Positions 13,948 through 20,519 of a stretch of 20,786 bases of DNA are shown in pieces. Source of the DNA: CAYQVW01 sp964421245 (lineage in GTDB: Bacteria > Margulisbacteria > WOR-1 > XYC2-FULL-46-14); NCBI GenBank assembly GCA_964421245.1, contig CAYQVW010000022.1, forward strand, positions 1 to 20,786, read 5' to 3'. A program made the translations under genes and the position numbers. Below the pieces are notes generated by a model, which saw only the letters and a list, made by a program, of their open reading frames with translations, did no database searches and was not told where the DNA came from. The first letter of the stretch is position 1, and each line of letters starts with the position of its first letter.

Positions 13948-13956
13948 ATTATATCA
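13948..13956 (-). promoter_or_regulatory. Extended -10 promoter of the tRNA-Ser pair
   Basis: TGATATAAT on the minus strand. With the opposing plus-strand TGTTATAAT it forms a near-perfect inverted repeat (13948-13974), giving two back-to-back promoters. Confidence 0.7.
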
Positions 13957-13965
13957 TGGGATACA

Positions 13966-13974
13966 TGTTATAAT
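13966..13974 (+). promoter_or_regulatory. Extended -10 promoter of tRNA-Lys
   Basis: TGTTATAAT on the plus strand with no good -35. The start near 13981 gives a leader of about 43 nt that contains an AACTAACAAC-type repeat. Confidence 0.7.
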
Positions 13975-13986
13975 CAAAATGGATTC

Positions 13987-14019
13987 AGTTGTTAGTTGTA
14001 AGTCGTAAGTTGTTAGTTA
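13987..14019. repeat. GTTAGTTGTAAG-type low-complexity repeat, copy 1
   Basis: The reverse complement of this stretch matches 19276-19307 inside hemW at 28 of 32 aligned positions. It lies in the tRNA-Lys leader. Confidence 0.7.
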
Positions 14020-14023
14020 ATCC

Positions 14024-14096
14024 GACCGGCTAGCTCAGTTGGTAGAGCATCTGCCTTTTAAGCAGGGGGTCCTGGGTTCGAGCCCCAGGCCGGTCA
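14024..14096 (+). tRNA. tRNA-Lys (TTT)
   Basis: A 73-nt cloverleaf: acceptor GACCGGC/GCCGGTC, D arm GCTCAGTTGGTAGAGC, anticodon stem TCTGC/GCAGG with loop CTTTTAA (anticodon TTT; one wobble pair in the stem), T arm TGGGTTCGAGCCCCA, discriminator A, no CCA. It converges on the coiled-coil gene, whose stop begins 2 nt beyond the tRNA. Confidence 0.95.
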
Positions 14097-14098
14097 AT

Positions 14099-14422
14099 CT
14101 ACGCATGCGCAGGTTGTTTGATGTGTTTTTTTAGGATTCCGTTTGTCTCATCCACTTTTCGATTTGTCTCATCCACTTTTAGATTTGTCTCATCTAACTT
14201 TCGATTTGTATCTTCCAACTTTAGATTTGTCTCCCTTAAATCCTTACTGTTCTCTCTTACAACAACCCTAGTATCTTCTATTTTCAAATCAAGATCACCA
14301 ATAGACGTTTTAACTTCTTCAATTTTATTATCCAAAACAGAATGACCTTCTAAGACCAACTTAATGTCTGATTTCATTCCTTCTAATAATATTTCAAAAC
14401 GTTCTTTGCTCATTTTGTTCAC
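14099..14422 (-). CDS. Small coiled-coil protein with heptad repeats
   Basis: About 107 residues from a GTG at 14422 (VNKMSKERFEILLEGM) preceded by GGGGAGG at a 10-nt spacing; ATG 14413 is the alternative. A TTG further upstream at 14470 would lie inside the inferred -10 region and is unlikely. The C-terminal half is built of 7-residue units of L-x-E/D-T-N-x-K type (LRETNLK, LEDTNRK, LDETNLK, VDETNRK, VDETNGI), encoded by 21-bp tandem DNA repeats, and should form a parallel coiled coil. There is no membrane segment or catalytic motif. I do not recognise the family; similar short coiled coils serve as adaptor or oligomerising proteins. It is divergent from the outer-membrane barrel gene. Confidence 0.75.
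   Translation of the reverse strand: MNKMSKERFEILLEGMKSDIKLVLEGHSVLDNKIEEVKTSIGDLDLKIEDTRVVVRENSKDLRETNLKLEDTNRKLDETNLKVDETNRKVDETNGILKKHIKQPAHA
14142..14246. repeat. Five 21-bp tandem repeats
   Basis: Units begin at 14142, 14163, 14184, 14205 and 14226 with consensus TTTGTCTCATCCACTTTT plus three bases. The first two differ by only two bases and the last is diverged. They are coding (minus strand) and give the heptads of the coiled-coil protein. Confidence 0.9.
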
Positions 14423-14457
14423 TTTCGACACACCTCCCCAACCCCGTAAGATGATAT

Positions 14458-14487
14458 ATTTTAACACCAAAACAAGAACGAAATCAA
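14458..14487 (-). promoter_or_regulatory. Promoter of the coiled-coil gene
   Basis: Minus strand TTGATT (14487-14482), an 18-nt spacer and TAAAAT (14463-14458), preceded by TGT. This gives a leader of about 30 nt containing the GGGGAGG ribosome site, in contrast to the leaderless genes nearby. Confidence 0.6.
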
Positions 14488-14494
14488 CGACAAA

Positions 14495-14522
14495 TTGACT
14501 TACCCCTATAGAAGCGTATAAT
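14495..14522 (+). promoter_or_regulatory. Promoter of the outer-membrane barrel gene
   Basis: TTGACT (14495-14500), a 16-nt spacer and TATAAT (14517-14522), 9 nt before the ATG. The start site is predicted within a few bases of the ATG; no Shine-Dalgarno sequence. Confidence 0.7.
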
Positions 14523-14531
14523 CTAAACTAA

Positions 14532-15128
14532 ATGAAAAAAATACTATTATTGGCCCTAATCATTCTACTTCTACCGCCTGTGGCTTGGGCCAAAGAACCA
14601 GGCGTTATGGAACTTACCGGCACAATGTATGGAATATTCTATTCTAATGAAACACGTTTTGATCAAAAAATGTTTAGATACGAAGGAAGGTATTTTTTTG
14701 GAACAGTCAATTATGATGGAGCATTATCAAACGGAACCCCTATAACTATAGATGGTATATCAGACTCGGGATATGAACTGCGCTGGCTCTCAGGAAGGGG
14801 AAACGTTTATGCCGGCCTTGGATACAGATATCTTAATGATAATTCGCAGTTAAAATCTGTTTATGGATATCAAAGAGAGTCCCATTACTACTACTTCCCG
14901 CTGGGGGTTGATTTCTCAAGGCAATACAATAATAATGGGTTTTTTGAAGCAACAGTTGAATACGATTTGTTTATCACCGGCAAACAAATTTCCCACCTAA
15001 GTGATGTTTCTGCTCAATATAATGATGTTACAAGCTGGCAGCATAGCGGGTACGGATTGACAAGGTTTATGCAAGGTTTTGGGGAATTGATGAGTCAGAT
15101 GTTAATAGCACAGCCAATCCTGGTCTAG
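14532..15128 (+). CDS. Outer-membrane beta-barrel protein, C-terminus shifted out of frame
   Basis: A 198-codon ORF with a Sec signal peptide (MKKILLLALIILLLPPVAWA, cleavage after AWA) and alternating aromatic strands typical of a small outer-membrane barrel (GNVYAGLGYRYLND, HYYYFPLGVDFSRQY, GFFEATVEYDLFI). After GYGL (about residue 176) the reading frame loses barrel character and stops. The -1 frame then continues with RIDKVYARFWGIDESD and ends GFSIGARF at 15190, a classical barrel C-terminus with final Phe. The intact gene would be 14532-15190, about 219 residues. A one-base loss near 15050-15062 is the simplest explanation. The specific role of this barrel is unknown. Confidence 0.75.
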   Translation: MKKILLLALIILLLPPVAWAKEPGVMELTGTMYGIFYSNETRFDQKMFRYEGRYFFGTVNYDGALSNGTPITIDGISDSGYELRWLSGRGNVYAGLGYRYLNDNSQLKSVYGYQRESHYYYFPLGVDFSRQYNNNGFFEATVEYDLFITGKQISHLSDVSAQYNDVTSWQHSGYGLTRFMQGFGELMSQMLIAQPILV

Positions 15129-15190
15129 CACTGGTTGAGCCAGAAAACAATACCTCTGAGATTGGTTTCTCAATCGGCGCCCGTTTTTAA
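15047..15190 (+). pseudogene. Out-of-frame C-terminal part of the outer-membrane barrel
   Basis: The frame is open from just after a TAG at 15044 to the TAA at 15188-15190, with no plausible start of its own. It encodes YARFWGIDESDVNSTANPG and the terminal strand EIGFSIGARF. An aromatic last residue and alternating hydrophobics are the BAM recognition signal of outer-membrane barrels. It should be joined to the ORF beginning at 14532. Confidence 0.75.
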
Positions 15191-15358
15191 CGAATTATTG
15201 TCGCTTTTTCTGCGGACTTAGAAATACCTTTTTCCAAAGCCTTAGCCTTCTTCTCCAGCATATGCTCTAATTATTTCATATCCCGATTTATTTAATCTCA
15301 TCCCTAACATTTCTACAAACTGCTTTTCATCGTCAATAATTAATATTGTTTTGGCCAT
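15187..15358 (-). pseudogene. Remnant of a response regulator (REC) gene
   Basis: The minus strand from ATG 15358 encodes MAKTILIIDDEKQFVEMLGM and continues to a stop at 15242 after SGYEIIRAYAGEEG: only the first 38 residues of a receiver domain, with acidic-pocket residues D9-D10-E11 but without the phospho-acceptor Asp or switch residues. A second frame then continues KALEKGISKSAEKATIIR to a stop at 15187. This looks like an internally deleted, decayed gene. The promoter region of tRNA-Arg begins just beyond its start. Confidence 0.7.
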
Positions 15359-15376
15359 AGTGGGGATATTGTAACA

Positions 15377-15385
15377 TGGTATAAT
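15377..15385 (+). promoter_or_regulatory. Extended -10 promoter of tRNA-Arg
   Basis: TGGTATAAT, 12 nt before the tRNA 5' end. No convincing -35. Confidence 0.65.
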
Positions 15386-15395
15386 AAATAATCAA

Positions 15396-15471
<76 letters not shown>

Positions 15472-15472
15472 T

Positions 15473-17194
15473 TTATTTTTTCAGAAGCTCTTGTATCTTT
15501 TCCCGCCCAAATTTTGTCTTTGAAATAATCTCCGCAGCCTCTGCACGAGTGAGCGATTGATACGGCTTAAATTCTTCGCTAATGAATTCCAAAAGACCAC
15601 CAATTTTAGCAGCGTAAACCGCAGGAGCAAACCAGGCTCCTTTCTCTATATCAAGATAAGGCGGCTGACTAACACTATCCGGAATAATTAAGCCAGCAAA
15701 ACGGGCTAAAATAGAAACTCCCTCAGCATGAGACAGAGCCTGATTTGGTTTAAACGAACCATCTGGATAGCCAGAAATATAGCCTTTTTTAACTGCAACA
15801 TTAACATATGGTGTTGCCCAATGATCTTGTGCCAGATCATAGAATTTTGAAGCTTCTCCACTTGCCACCTTAAATCCCTTAGCTTTTACAAGTAGAACTG
15901 CAATTTGAGCACGGCTCAAAGGTAAATCCGGTTTAAAGGTCTTGTCTGGATATCCCTGCATCATTCCTAGGGTTGCTAGATACTCAATTGAATCTTTAGC
16001 CCAATAAGTTTCTGGAACGTCAACAAATGTCACAAGTTTCGGTTTTTTCTTTAAGAACGGGAACAAGCCGTCTCGTCCAACCGGAGAAAGCCGAAAAGAA
16101 CGACTCATTGATTCATCAAAACCAAGATAACCGATAGAAAAGAAATGAGAAATATTTCCCTGTATTTCTCCATATTGATGATAGGCATAATCAAAATTTA
16201 AACTACCAGCTTTTAAACCGACACCAAAAGTAACATTATTATCTATTTCGGTTACCCCACTATTGGTTGCTTTATAAGCTTGGTCAATTCCACAACGCAG
16301 AGCAAACCCCTTTGTAACCCAAAGCTCAGAACCAACCTTCCACAAAGGAGATCTTGCCAACTTCGGCATGGTTTGGGCTTCTAACATTAAATCAAGATTA
16401 TATCCTCTAAATTGACGCAATCCTCCCAATCCAAACAATTTAATGTGGGTTCCAATATTTAAAACTGCTGGAATTCCTTCTTCTCGATTATTTCTTTGCC
16501 AGGTAAACTTTCCACCACTAGATAGCGGCAAAGCATTTTTTAATACCCCACCAATACTCAACCAATTTTTAGGGCGCAATTTAATACCAAAATCAGCCTC
16601 GAATCCACTCCCAGCCGCCCCAGTCATTGAACCAGATGTCAGAGAAAAACCTTGGTTTAGTACTTTTAGATTGGATCCTACTGATATTACTTGATTCATC
16701 TTTTTACTATAACTTAGATAAAGTATCGAAGATCCAAAATTAGTAAAAGCATAGGGATCAGAAATAACATCCCCAGTTGGGGTCGAAGTCAATGTTGTTA
16801 GCGGAATGCTCGAGGTTGCAGCAGAAATATAACCTATTCCAACCGTTCCGATTCGAATAGAATTCGATACCCCGACCATAATATAATCAACATCGTCAAT
16901 CAATTTGCCGGTCATCGTAATAGCCTTTGGTCTTGGAAAATCGGACAATCCGGCTGGGTTAGTAAAAATTCCAGATCCATCAGAAGACATTGCGGTGTAA
17001 GCTCTGCCTAGTGCCAATGGACGAGCTCCTATGCCAACTTCGGAGAGGTCAGCGAAGGCAAGAGCTGCAGAAGAAAAAATACTAAATACTAATATCGAAA
17101 TACTAAACAATATTAAATATTTAATATTAAAATTTATAAATTGCTTCGGATTTCGTGCTTCGGATTTAGAATTTTTCTTACAGCTACTCCGCAT
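15473..17194 (-). CDS. PorV-like outer-membrane barrel with three C-terminal SLH repeats
   Basis: A 573-residue exported protein. After the signal peptide (cleavage about A46, SSAALA) comes a PorV/UPF0164-type barrel opening: VGIGARPLALGRAYTAMSSD followed by GSGIFTNPAGL, where family members bind the outer membrane. The barrel covers about 48-370 with many Gly/aromatic strands. From about 390 to 562 are three S-layer-homology repeats (FVDVPETYWAKDSIEYLATL, FYDLAQDHWATPYVNVAV and YLDIEKGAWFAPAVYAAKI), each with the F/Y-x-D-x-x-x-x-W start and a L-S/T-R/H-A-E/Q motif. They probably bind a cell-wall polymer in the periplasm and tether the outer membrane. The N-terminal 40 residues are encoded by a dispersed repeat. 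A consensus promoter lies 8 nt upstream; no Shine-Dalgarno sequence. Confidence 0.88.
   Translation of the reverse strand: MRSSCKKNSKSEARNPKQFINFNIKYLILFSISILVFSIFSSAALAFADLSEVGIGARPLALGRAYTAMSSDGSGIFTNPAGLSDFPRPKAITMTGKLIDDVDYIMVGVSNSIRIGTVGIGYISAATSSIPLTTLTSTPTGDVISDPYAFTNFGSSILYLSYSKKMNQVISVGSNLKVLNQGFSLTSGSMTGAAGSGFEADFGIKLRPKNWLSIGGVLKNALPLSSGGKFTWQRNNREEGIPAVLNIGTHIKLFGLGGLRQFRGYNLDLMLEAQTMPKLARSPLWKVGSELWVTKGFALRCGIDQAYKATNSGVTEIDNNVTFGVGLKAGSLNFDYAYHQYGEIQGNISHFFSIGYLGFDESMSRSFRLSPVGRDGLFPFLKKKPKLVTFVDVPETYWAKDSIEYLATLGMMQGYPDKTFKPDLPLSRAQIAVLLVKAKGFKVASGEASKFYDLAQDHWATPYVNVAVKKGYISGYPDGSFKPNQALSHAEGVSILARFAGLIIPDSVSQPPYLDIEKGAWFAPAVYAAKIGGLLEFISEEFKPYQSLTRAEAAEIISKTKFGREKIQELLKK
17080..17182. 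repeat. Dispersed AT-rich repeat, copy 2, forming a signal peptide
   Basis: The segment includes 17150-17166, identical (inverted) to 7650-7666, with the doubled unit CGAAGCACGAAATCCGAAGC on the minus strand and TAAATATTTAATATT-type sequence. It encodes residues of about 6-38 of the SLH protein. Confidence 0.65.
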
Positions 17195-17202
17195 TATAGC
17201 TG

Positions 17203-17231
17203 ATTATATTTTTTTAGAAGTAGTTTGTCAA
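17203..17231 (-). promoter_or_regulatory. Consensus promoter of the SLH-barrel gene
   Basis: Minus strand TTGACA (17231-17226), a 17-nt spacer and TATAAT (17208-17203): both boxes perfect. The ATG at 17194 begins 8 nt after the -10, so the mRNA is probably leaderless. Confidence 0.85.
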
Positions 17232-17250
17232 TGAATCCCGCAGCTTTTAA

Positions 17251-17259
17251 TGTTAGAAT
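17251..17259 (+). promoter_or_regulatory. Extended -10 promoter of lepA
   Basis: TGTTAGAAT ends 6 nt before the lepA ATG (17266). No -35 at a normal distance. An AGG directly touching the ATG is too close to serve as a Shine-Dalgarno sequence, so the mRNA is probably leaderless. Confidence 0.65.
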
Positions 17260-17265
17260 TATAGG

Positions 17266-19050
17266 ATGGACCCTAAAAAAATAAGAAATTTTTGTATTGT
17301 TGCACATATCGACCATGGCAAGTCTACCCTGGCTGATCGATTACTCGAAACCACCGGTACAATTGATAAGCGAAAAATGAAAGATCAAGTTCTAGACTCA
17401 ATGGAGCTTGAGAGAGAACGTGGTATTTCTATAAAAGCTAAGGCAGTTCGTATAGATTACAATGGATATATATTAAATCTAATCGATACTCCAGGGCACG
17501 TTGATTTTAATTATGAGGTATCTCGTGCAATGGCCGCTTGTGAAGGAGCTCTTTTAATTGTTGATGCATCACAAGGAGTTGAGGCACAGACAATTGCCAA
17601 TGCCTATCTTGCTATTCATAATAATTTAACTATTATTCCAGTTCTCAACAAAATTGATCTTCCAAATTCGGATATTGAAAAAACCAAACTAGAATTAGAA
17701 AATGCTTTGGGAATTAAGGGGGACGAATGCATAATCTGCTCTGCTAAGGAAGGTATTGGAGCAAAAGAAGTATTAGATGCAATAATTAAAAAAATACCCC
17801 CACCAAAAGGTAGCTCTAAGAAAAAACTACAGGCATTAATTTTTGATTCTCATTACGACACCTACCGCGGGGTTTATTCTTATATCCGGATCATGAACGG
17901 AAAAATAAGAAAAGACCAAAAAATAATGATAATGAGCACAGAAGGTAAATTTGAAGCACAACAAGTAGGTATTTTTAAACCCGATTTTATTGAAACAAAA
18001 GAGTTGTCTGCCGGAGAAGTCGGATATTTAATTGCCGGAGCAAAAGAGGTATCTGATGCACCGGTTGGAGACACAATTACTGACGCAAAAAATAAAGCAA
18101 AAGAAGCCCTTTCGGGATACAAAGAAGCAAAACCTATGGTTTTCTGTGGATTTTATCCAGTAGATGGGGAAGACTTTGAAGTTCTTCACGAAGCGCTAGA
18201 AAAACTGGCCTTAAATGATGCAGCTTTATTCTTTGAAAAAGAGACATCCGGCGCCCTAGGTTTTGGTTTTCGCTGCGGATTTCTTGGGCTTTTACATATG
18301 GAAATAATTCAAGAAAGACTAGAGAGAGAGTTCAATGTCAATCTGGTCGCAACGTCTCCAAACGTAATATATAAAGTAAATAAACTAAATAAAGAATCAT
18401 TTTTCTTAGACAATCCAAACCAACTCCCTCCCCCAGGAGAAATCGAATCGACTGAAGAGCCCTATGTCAAAATCAGTATTTTTTCTCCGTCAGAATATGT
18501 CGGACCTATTATGGAAATTGTGCAAGACAAACGTGGTGAGTTTAAAAATATGGAGTATCTCGATCCAACCCGTGTTGTCCTAACCTATGAAATGCCTTTG
18601 CAAGAGATAATTATTGAGTTCCATGACCTGCTAAAATCAGTTACCCGCGGTTATGCTTCAATGGACTATGAACATTTAGGCTATAGAGTTGGCGACCTGG
18701 TTAAAATGGATTTATTATTAAACCAAGAGCCGGTTGATGCCCTCTCTTTAATTGTTCCAAGGGAAAAAGCATATTACATAGGAAAAAGACTAGCTGAAAA
18801 ACTAAAAAAATTAATTCCCCGGCATCAATTTGAAATTCCGGTTCAGGCTGCAATCGGAGCAAAAGTAATTGCGAGGGAGACTGTTCGAGCCATTCGCAAA
18901 GATGTATTGGCAAAATGTTACGGCGGCGACGTTTCCCGTAAACAAAAACTACTCAAGAAACAAAAAGCCGGAAAAAAACGAATGAAGAGAGTTGGATCAG
19001 TTGATGTCCCTCAAGAGGCCTTTATGGCTGTGTTGAGAATAGGGAAGTAA
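17266..19050 (+). CDS. lepA: Elongation factor 4 (LepA), ribosome-associated GTPase
   Basis: A 594-residue translational GTPase of the usual LepA length (about 600). G domain motifs: G1 AHIDHGKST (13-21), switch I RGIS (52-55), G3 DTPGHVDF (74-81) and G4 NKID (128-131). EF-Tu-like domain 2, EF-G-like domains III and V and the LepA-specific C-terminal domain follow; the last ends with AKCYGGDVSRKQKLLKKQKAGKKRMK, nearly invariant in the family. LepA promotes ribosome assembly or initiation and can back-translocate ribosomes. The start is set by the -10 box just upstream. It is followed by hemW after 32 nt, a frequent neighbour of lepA in bacteria. Confidence 0.98.
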   Translation: MDPKKIRNFCIVAHIDHGKSTLADRLLETTGTIDKRKMKDQVLDSMELERERGISIKAKAVRIDYNGYILNLIDTPGHVDFNYEVSRAMAACEGALLIVDASQGVEAQTIANAYLAIHNNLTIIPVLNKIDLPNSDIEKTKLELENALGIKGDECIICSAKEGIGAKEVLDAIIKKIPPPKGSSKKKLQALIFDSHYDTYRGVYSYIRIMNGKIRKDQKIMIMSTEGKFEAQQVGIFKPDFIETKELSAGEVGYLIAGAKEVSDAPVGDTITDAKNKAKEALSGYKEAKPMVFCGFYPVDGEDFEVLHEALEKLALNDAALFFEKETSGALGFGFRCGFLGLLHMEIIQERLEREFNVNLVATSPNVIYKVNKLNKESFFLDNPNQLPPPGEIESTEEPYVKISIFSPSEYVGPIMEIVQDKRGEFKNMEYLDPTRVVLTYEMPLQEIIIEFHDLLKSVTRGYASMDYEHLGYRVGDLVKMDLLLNQEPVDALSLIVPREKAYYIGKRLAEKLKKLIPRHQFEIPVQAAIGAKVIARETVRAIRKDVLAKCYGGDVSRKQKLLKKQKAGKKRMKRVGSVDVPQEAFMAVLRIGK

Positions 19051-19059
19051 AGGAATATA

Positions 19060-19089
19060 GGGATGAGAAGGGATGAGAAGGGATGAGTA
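19060..19089 (+). repeat. Three tandem decamers at the hemW start
   Basis: GGGATGAGAA (19060), GGGATGAGAA (19070) and GGGATGAGTA (19080). Each unit contains an ATG; the third is the hemW start, with AAGGG of the previous unit as a short-range ribosome site. A 10-bp period places the three ATGs in three frames. Confidence 0.85.
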
Positions 19090-20147
19090 AGGAAAAAAAC
19101 AACAATTCCCTCCCACTCCCTCCCACTCCCTCCTCTTCCCCCCAAATCCCTCATTTATATATCCACATCCCCTTTTGCAAAAACAAATGTCCTTATTGCA
19201 ATTTTATTTCATTTGACAACAAAGAAATCCTTTTAGATCAATATGTGGATTCTTTAGTAAATGAAATAAAATTGCAACTAACAACTAACAACCTACAACT
19301 AACAACCATTTATTTCGGTGGAGGAACCCCCTCTTTATTAGAACCAAAACATATTAAAAGTATTCTTGCCCCTTGCAACTTGACCCTTGACCCTGAAATT
19401 AGCTTAGAAACAAACCCAGCCACTGCTAATTATGAAAAATTAAAAGCATTTCGAAAACTCGGAGTAAACAGATTATCAATCGGCGCTCAATCGTTCTCTA
19501 ATCGTCACCTAAAAACTCTCGGGAGAATTCACTCTGCAGAAGATATTTATAAAACTTTTGAAGATGCCCGCAAAGCTGGTTTTGATAATATCGGAATAGA
19601 CATTATGTACTCTCTCCCCAACCAGACTTTGGAAGAATTTAAAAAAGATGTTGAGGCTGTTCTTAAATTGGATCCAGAACATATCTCTCTTTATGATTTA
19701 GAAACTGAACGAGTTCCTAGTTACGAGTTACTAGTTCCTGATAACGACACCGAAGCAAACATGTTCGAATACGCCATCGAATCATTTGCAAAGGCTGGCT
19801 ACAAACATTATGAAATTTCAAACTTCGCCAAACCCGGCAGAGAGTGTCAACACAATATTGCTTATTGGTTGAATAAGAATTACTTAGGCGTTGGTACAGG
19901 TGCACATTCGCATGTTGATGGAAAGCGTTGGGACAACAATGGTCCAGTTGAATGCGACGAGAAACGTGAAACAATATTTATGGGTTTACGCTTATTAGAC
20001 GGAATATCAAAAGATAAATTTAAAGGCTTCGAAAAAGAAGTTTCCGAATTAAAAGGACAAGGTCTACTCGAAGAAACTGAAACAAATATCAGGCTAACAA
20101 AAAAGGGATTATTCCTCGCTAATTTAGTTTTTGAGAAGTTTGTGTAG
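19083..20147 (+). CDS. hemW: HemW-like radical SAM heme chaperone
   Basis: A 354-residue radical SAM protein of the HemN/HemW group. The [4Fe-4S] cluster motif is C32xxxC36xxC39 in IPFCKNKCPYCNF, followed by FGGGTPSLL (78-86), the SAM-binding GG motif. The short length and the HNIAYWLNKNYLGVGTGAHS segment fit HemW, which inserts or traffics heme and does not oxidise coproporphyrinogen. Two oddities: a Ser/Pro-rich N-terminal extension (residues 1-24) before the usual LYIHIPF start, encoded by a C-rich repeat, and an LQLTTNNLQLTT insert (64-75) encoded by a dispersed repeat. No alternative start exists between 19083 and LYIHIP. It probably shares the lepA transcript. Confidence 0.9.
   Translation: MSKEKNNNSLPLPPTPSSSPQIPHLYIHIPFCKNKCPYCNFISFDNKEILLDQYVDSLVNEIKLQLTTNNLQLTTIYFGGGTPSLLEPKHIKSILAPCNLTLDPEISLETNPATANYEKLKAFRKLGVNRLSIGAQSFSNRHLKTLGRIHSAEDIYKTFEDARKAGFDNIGIDIMYSLPNQTLEEFKKDVEAVLKLDPEHISLYDLETERVPSYELLVPDNDTEANMFEYAIESFAKAGYKHYEISNFAKPGRECQHNIAYWLNKNYLGVGTGAHSHVDGKRWDNNGPVECDEKRETIFMGLRLLDGISKDKFKGFEKEVSELKGQGLLEETETNIRLTKKGLFLANLVFEKFV
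19108..19143 (-). repeat. C-rich tract with G-quadruplex potential on the minus strand
   Basis: Six C-runs (19108-110, 112-114, 118-120, 122-124, 128-130, 138-143) with loops of 1-7 nt; the unit TCCCTCCCAC is repeated. The complementary strand reads GGGAGTGGGAGGGAGTGGG, a canonical four-run G-quadruplex pattern. It encodes hemW residues of about 9-21. Confidence 0.75.
19276..19307. repeat. AACTAACAAC-type repeat inside hemW, copy 2
   Basis: Inverted relative to 13987-14019, with 28 of 32 positions identical. It encodes the QLTTNNLQLTT linker in an otherwise conserved region of HemW. Confidence 0.7.
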
Positions 20148-20153
20148 GAAAAG

Positions 20154-20507
20154 CTATCTTCCGCTTGGGAAAAGAATAACAGTATACAATCTCTCATAAA
20201 CAAGTCTTGCAACTTGATATCTTCCAACAACTTCTTCAGACAATTCAACCCCAGCTTGTTTAAGCTGCAATTGCAATTTTTCTGTTTCCGGTTTCACCTC
20301 AGCGTGAACTTCTGTCAAATCGATCTTCCCAGAAACGCTTTCCTCTACATAAGCGTAATGGGCTTCAACAACCCCGCTAAACTCTTCTATTCCAGAGCTC
20401 CCTTGCTCAATCAAGTTATCCCAAGCCGTCGAAAGATTCTTCTGTGCTTCATCTAACAAACAAGCTCGTTTAAAAGCTTCTTCATTATGTATCTCCAAAG
20501 CTCTCAA
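20154..20507 (-). CDS. Unrecognised helical protein, in frame with the upstream small ORF
   Basis: A 117-residue acidic, helix-rich protein (EIHNEEAFKRACLLDEAQKNL, then several amphipathic helices ending YERLYTVILFPSGR) with no signal peptide and no family that I recognise. The first available start is a TTG at 20507, 12 nt after the stop of the 54-aa ORF. The only ribosome-site-like sequence, GGAG, is just 2 nt from the TTG. Because it is in the same frame as the 54-aa ORF and separated by one TAA, it may instead be the C-terminal part of a longer protein. It converges on hemW with 6 bp between stop codons. Confidence 0.6.
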   Translation of the reverse strand: MRALEIHNEEAFKRACLLDEAQKNLSTAWDNLIEQGSSGIEEFSGVVEAHYAYVEESVSGKIDLTEVHAEVKPETEKLQLQLKQAGVELSEEVVGRYQVARLVYERLYTVILFPSGR

Positions 20508-20519
20508 GGCTCCAACTTC

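Noticed and set aside
14142..14246. CRISPR-like array
   Set aside because: The 21-bp units are directly adjacent without spacers and encode in-frame heptads; this is a coding tandem repeat.
14468..14470. TTG start for the coiled-coil protein
   Set aside because: It would place the start upstream of the inferred -10 box; the GTG at 14422 has a good Shine-Dalgarno sequence.
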